Origin: Strigamia acuminata
Lineage: Eukaryota; Arthropoda; Chilopoda; Geophilomorpha; Linotaeniidae
Assembly: GCA_949358305.1 (NCBI GenBank)
Contig: OX442324.1
Coordinates: 2,717,501-2,781,500 of the forward strand
Reading direction: 5' to 3'
DNA length: 64,000 bases
Shown here: one piece after another, positions 61,066 through 64,000 of the stretch
Layout: each line of letters begins with the position of its first letter
Numbering within the stretch: position 1 is the stretch's first letter
The notes under the pieces: model-generated
The model's input: only the letters and a program-made list of their open reading frames with translations
What the model was told of the DNA's origin: nothing
The model's database searches: none
Made by a program: the position numbers and the translations under genes

Positions 61066-61275
61066 TGAAGTCGAAAAATGTACGGTCGAAAAAAATCCCG
61101 GTCGAAGATAATCCCGGTCGAAGAGAATCCCGGTCGAAGAGAATCCCGATCGAAAGGAATCCGGTCGAAATATTTACTGGTCGAAAGAATTCCTGGTCGA
61201 AAAGTTTCTCGGTCGAGAAAAATCCAGTCGAAGAGAATCCCGGTCGAAAGGAATCCGGGTCGAAAATATTCCACC
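61066..61275. repeat. Degenerate tandem array of CCCGGTCGAA units, about 12 copies
   Basis: Units of about 15-18 bp, close to GAATCCCGGTCGAAGA, are repeated with small changes. The other arm of inverted repeat C has only one unit (TTTCGACCGGGATTA at 54,355), so the array grew on this side. It gives long frames on both strands that are not genes. Confidence 0.85.
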
Positions 61276-62124
61276 CTATCGTTCAAGTTCACTCTTAACC
61301 CTCCCCACCTCAACCTAGGGTCAATTTTGACCTCCAAAAGTGTTTTTATTTTTTTTCTCAAAAACTATTGGAATTTTCATTCTGAAATTTCATGTATTTT
61401 CATTTAACATCATAACAAACAATAAAAAAAATACTCCGTAATAGATTTAAAAATCGCAAAAAATTTTTTTTCACAAAATTCCTTTGTTTACTCACTACTT
61501 TTGAATGCAATGTCAATTATTTTTGTCGCTCTCTTTTGACAAATACCGAATTGCTGAAATTTCTTCATAAACATGAAATACTCAGAGAATAAAATCATTT
61601 TCACTCATTTTTGGAAAAAATTTTTCGGCATGGGGTAAAAAATGACCCGGGTTGGGTGAGTAAGGGATTTTTTTTAGGTTGGGGCTGCGAGGGTTAAAAG
61701 TGAACTAAGTTTGTTTTTTGCGTTCACTTGTAAAAGTGAACTAGTTCGCGATCTTAGTTTGCGAACTAACGAACTTAGTTTGCGAACTAAGATACAACAC
61801 TGATAAATGATGACCTTAAGCGAAGATACAGTAACTGCCGCCATTAAGACCATTGGAATTCCAGATCAAGTTTGGCAGTTAAACAATCTTTTATTTCCCA
61901 AATAAACGATTCAAAAATAAAACATTTCGTTAAAAATTCGTGCGAGACAGAAATTTAGACGAGAAATCAGCAAAGTGAAATTTTTTATTCTTGTGATAAA
62001 ATAATTATTGAGGCATTAAAAAAAGGCAGTGGTTTTTCTTGTTTACCTGCATAATGATGCACATTTGAATACGTTTATTTAAGTAATTCAGTATTTTTGC
62101 AATAGAAATTTAAGTTTTGTCACA
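61276..62124. other. Intergenic, nothing recognised
   Basis: A GTTCGC/GCGAAC dyad set (GAACTAGTTCGCGATCTTAG, TTTGCGAACTAA) lies at 61,720-61,790. No coding frame. Confidence 0.4.
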
Positions 62125-62270
62125 ATGGCTGGCTTTATTTCAGCTGATTTGTCTCCTTTTTAAAAAGAAAACATTTAACTTAAGATGACTAAGATAAGTT
62201 GGATAGTACTAATTTGATGGTGCTCTACAACTTTGTAATTGACTTTTTTGCTCTAACATGATTGGTTTTG
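62125..62270 (+). repeat. Dispersed repeat B, copy 3
   Basis: Matches 53,629-53,780 closely (GATAAGTTGGATAGTACTAA, GGTGCTCTACAACTTTGTAA) and ends next to the probable LTR. Confidence 0.7.
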
Positions 62271-62299
62271 TGTCTTTATCATGATTTAAACACAAATAA

Positions 62300-62473
62300 T
62301 GTTCCAGGCCTAACCAGAAGGAGAGGCCTCCGGAATGAACCACTCATTCTCACATTTATACAACAACTGATTTATTCCAGCTTGGTTGCCAAAGCAACCA
62401 AGACAACAATCAACACGAACCTTCGTTACAATAACAATTTAGACATCATTTATCGTCGTTAAACACAACATCA
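62300..62473 (-). mobile_element. Probable 3' LTR of the gypsy element
   Basis: On the minus strand, downstream of the polyprotein stop, a purine-rich AAATTGGGAAG is followed by TGATGTTGTG. The segment ends GGAACA near 62,300 and has an AATAAA-like signal. Boundaries are inferred; no 5' LTR is available for comparison. Confidence 0.45.
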
Positions 62474-62588
62474 CTTCCCAATTTGAAGCATCAAATTCTC
62501 AATCAAATAAATGCAATATTTTCTATACAAGATTCTCTAAATTCATCTAACATAAACATTTCAAACATTCAGACAAAAATTAATCTTT

Positions 62589-64000
62589 TCAATCATCGTG
62601 ACCAGTTTCTCCCTGCTTGGGCGTTTTCTTCCTTCTCTTTCTCGTTGTGGTTGTGAGCACCACATTTGGATCTCTCATCCACTCAGGCTGACGCTTCTCA
62701 CGAACCGGTCGTCCACTCGATGTAGTCGGTTGATCGACAGGAAGCCCAGCCTGCTCAACTCGCATGGATTCGTCAGACGAACCAGTATCTTCAGAGTCAG
62801 GTAGGTGAATCGCGCTGTGCGAATCAACCATCACCTGAACATTCACATCCTGCAATTCATCACGGGGAAATGGACGTGCTGGCACAGCCACTTGTTCGTC
62901 CGCCGTTCCAGGTTCCAGATCCTCCAGTCGCTCCAGACAGACGCTCAAGCGCTTGCCATCTATGATCACTTCGTCTCTTGGCGACTGCATAAACTCGACT
63001 TTTGGTGGTTGAATCACCTCATTTCTTGGTGGTTGAACCACCTCGTCTCCTGGTACCTGGATCACCTGCTCCACGTCCACCACCAGGGGCAGGTTAGGTT
63101 CTATAACAACAATTTGATTAGGCAGCAATACCACTTCATCACCCTGATCACTCAATCCAGATGATGACGACGAATCTGGCGGCGGTGGCGACACGACCAG
63201 CATCCACTGTTCTTCTTGAAGTTCCTCGGCCACCGACTTGACCTGCGAGCCCCTCTCTGCAGGTTGGTCCTGGTTCAACATCACTGTTCCTTCGGGACCG
63301 CCGGTGGCCATCAGCTTTTGCACACGAGCACGCATTTGATTGACATGTCTAATGTGCACAATGTTTGTTTCCACATCAAGTATTTCATACAGTACCATTC
63401 CCTTCTTTTTGAGGACCTTCGCGGCCCTCCAAAGCTTGGTTGTGGCCGGGAATACTTTGTACCACACCAAATCGTCTATGCTAAAACTTCTGAAGCTGAC
63501 TTCAGTGTTTTCCAAGGTGCTGACCACTTGGCTGGGACTGGACGTTACAATCTGCAAATGAGTGCGCAGCGGGCGCGCCAGAAATCTGTGTGCAGGGGAC
63601 AACCCATCTCTTCCCCCCACCGACGAGTGCTGCGCAAACAACACCCTCGCAATTCGCACCTCCAAACTGCCACTGGTGATCTTCGCCAGTCTCTCCTTGA
63701 ACTCGCGGACCCCCCTTTCCGCCCGGCCATTACTTTGGGGATGCCATGGCGGTGACCACAACTGTGAAATGGCGTTTCTTGCCAGAAAGTCACGAAACTC
63801 TTGTGACTTAAAGCATGTGGCGTTGTCGGATATTACAGTCGCAGGCAGACCGTAACCGGCAAATAAACGCCTTAACACCGCGATCGTGGCGGCGCTGGTT
63901 GCCGAAGCCACCGCCTGCGCCTCCAACCACCCCGAAAATGCATCGACAACGATCAAAATCATTTTGCCGAGCAGGGGACCAGCATAGTCCACGTGGATGC
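62589..64000 (-). CDS. Ty3/gypsy-type polyprotein, integrase and C-terminal tail (partial)
   Basis: The frame enters from beyond the window edge and runs without a stop for at least 467 codons. The integrase catalytic triad is visible: D in ILIVVDAFSGWLEA, D in LPATVISDNATCF, E in HPQSNGRAERGVREFKERL. Then come RPLRTHLQIV, a DLVWYKVFP strand and HIRHVNQMRARV of the integrase C-terminal fold. The tail is rich in Pro and Glu, with short repeats (VVQPPRNEVIQPP), and ends near RPVREKRQPEWMRD and a basic tip. An intact frame suggests a young element. Upstream gag, protease, reverse transcriptase and the 5' LTR are outside the window. The enzyme inserts element cDNA into the host genome. Confidence 0.9.
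   Translation of the reverse strand, partial: IHVDYAGPLLGKMILIVVDAFSGWLEAQAVASATSAATIAVLRRLFAGYGLPATVISDNATCFKSQEFRDFLARNAISQLWSPPWHPQSNGRAERGVREFKERLAKITSGSLEVRIARVLFAQHSSVGGRDGLSPAHRFLARPLRTHLQIVTSSPSQVVSTLENTEVSFRSFSIDDLVWYKVFPATTKLWRAAKVLKKKGMVLYEILDVETNIVHIRHVNQMRARVQKLMATGGPEGTVMLNQDQPAERGSQVKSVAEELQEEQWMLVVSPPPPDSSSSSGLSDQGDEVVLLPNQIVVIEPNLPLVVDVEQVIQVPGDEVVQPPRNEVIQPPKVEFMQSPRDEVIIDGKRLSVCLERLEDLEPGTADEQVAVPARPFPRDELQDVNVQVMVDSHSAIHLPDSEDTGSSDESMRVEQAGLPVDQPTTSSGRPVREKRQPEWMRDPNVVLTTTTRKRRKKTPKQGETGHDD

Noticed and set aside
61038-61407. Frames of 86-123 codons on both strands with repeated RPG/FDR or KKS/RNP words
   Set aside because: Translations of the CCCGGTCGAA tandem array.

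Overview
The window is AT-rich metazoan nuclear DNA. The genes have many short introns (mostly 46-110 nt) with GT-AG borders and poly-pyrimidine acceptors. The products are animal housekeeping proteins: RBX1, TRMT10C, CNOT7/CAF1, VPS37A, cytosolic arginyl-tRNA synthetase (RARS1), AKAP17A, PGRMC, UBE3A with an AZUL finger, and an LHFPL tetraspan. Mobile DNA includes Ty1/copia, Ty3/gypsy, Tc1 and several MITE-like families. This fits an invertebrate, probably an ecdysozoan with short introns, but the species cannot be named from this sequence.

Layout. 1-700: start of one minus-strand gene and a possible two-exon plus-strand gene. 700-5,900: repeats, a degraded 5S-like sequence and the 3' end of a copia element. 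5,912-7,280: RBX1 (-). 8,690-14,205: a tandem satellite of roughly 280-bp monomers. 15,128-16,206: TRMT10C (-). 18,167-28,925: a compact cluster of four alternating genes, CNOT7 (-), VPS37A (+), RARS1 (-), AKAP17A (+), arranged head-to-head, tail-to-tail, head-to-head. 30,069-31,078: PGRMC (-). 31,300-34,900: repeats, a MITE-like element carrying a 20-bp minisatellite, and a pseudogene of an unknown small protein. 34,889-38,698: UBE3A (+). 39,000-46,900: repeats and decayed elements, including a fold-back pair of Tc1 elements. 46,938-47,340: first exon of an LHFPL gene (-).

47,494-53,626 is the most striking part. It is a nearly identical, inverted, rearranged copy of the 18.5-27.2 kb cluster: CNOT7 without its last exon, a scrap of AKAP17A exon 1, RARS1 without its first three exons, and the 3' part of VPS37A. 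Relative to a simple inversion the block order is circularly permuted, as expected if a circular intermediate had been opened inside VPS37A. At the junction sits an intact three-exon gene for an unrecognised 123-residue protein; its only relative in the window is the broken copy at 32,645-33,132.

53,600-61,300 is a patchwork of gene fragments: two inverted copies of the last ICMT exon, a C-terminal FH2 formin fragment, dyad-rich repeats and tandem arrays. 62,300-64,000 is the 3' part of a Ty3/gypsy element (integrase, C-terminal tail, probable 3' LTR), cut by the window edge.

Splice models come from reading-frame continuity, GT-AG signals and recalled family sequences; no alignment was run. 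The intact genes are ordinary housekeeping loci: ubiquitin ligation (RBX1, UBE3A), tRNA modification and charging (TRMT10C, RARS1), mRNA deadenylation (CNOT7), ESCRT-I sorting (VPS37A) and haem/steroid-linked membrane chemistry (PGRMC). They form no shared pathway. The unusual content is structural.
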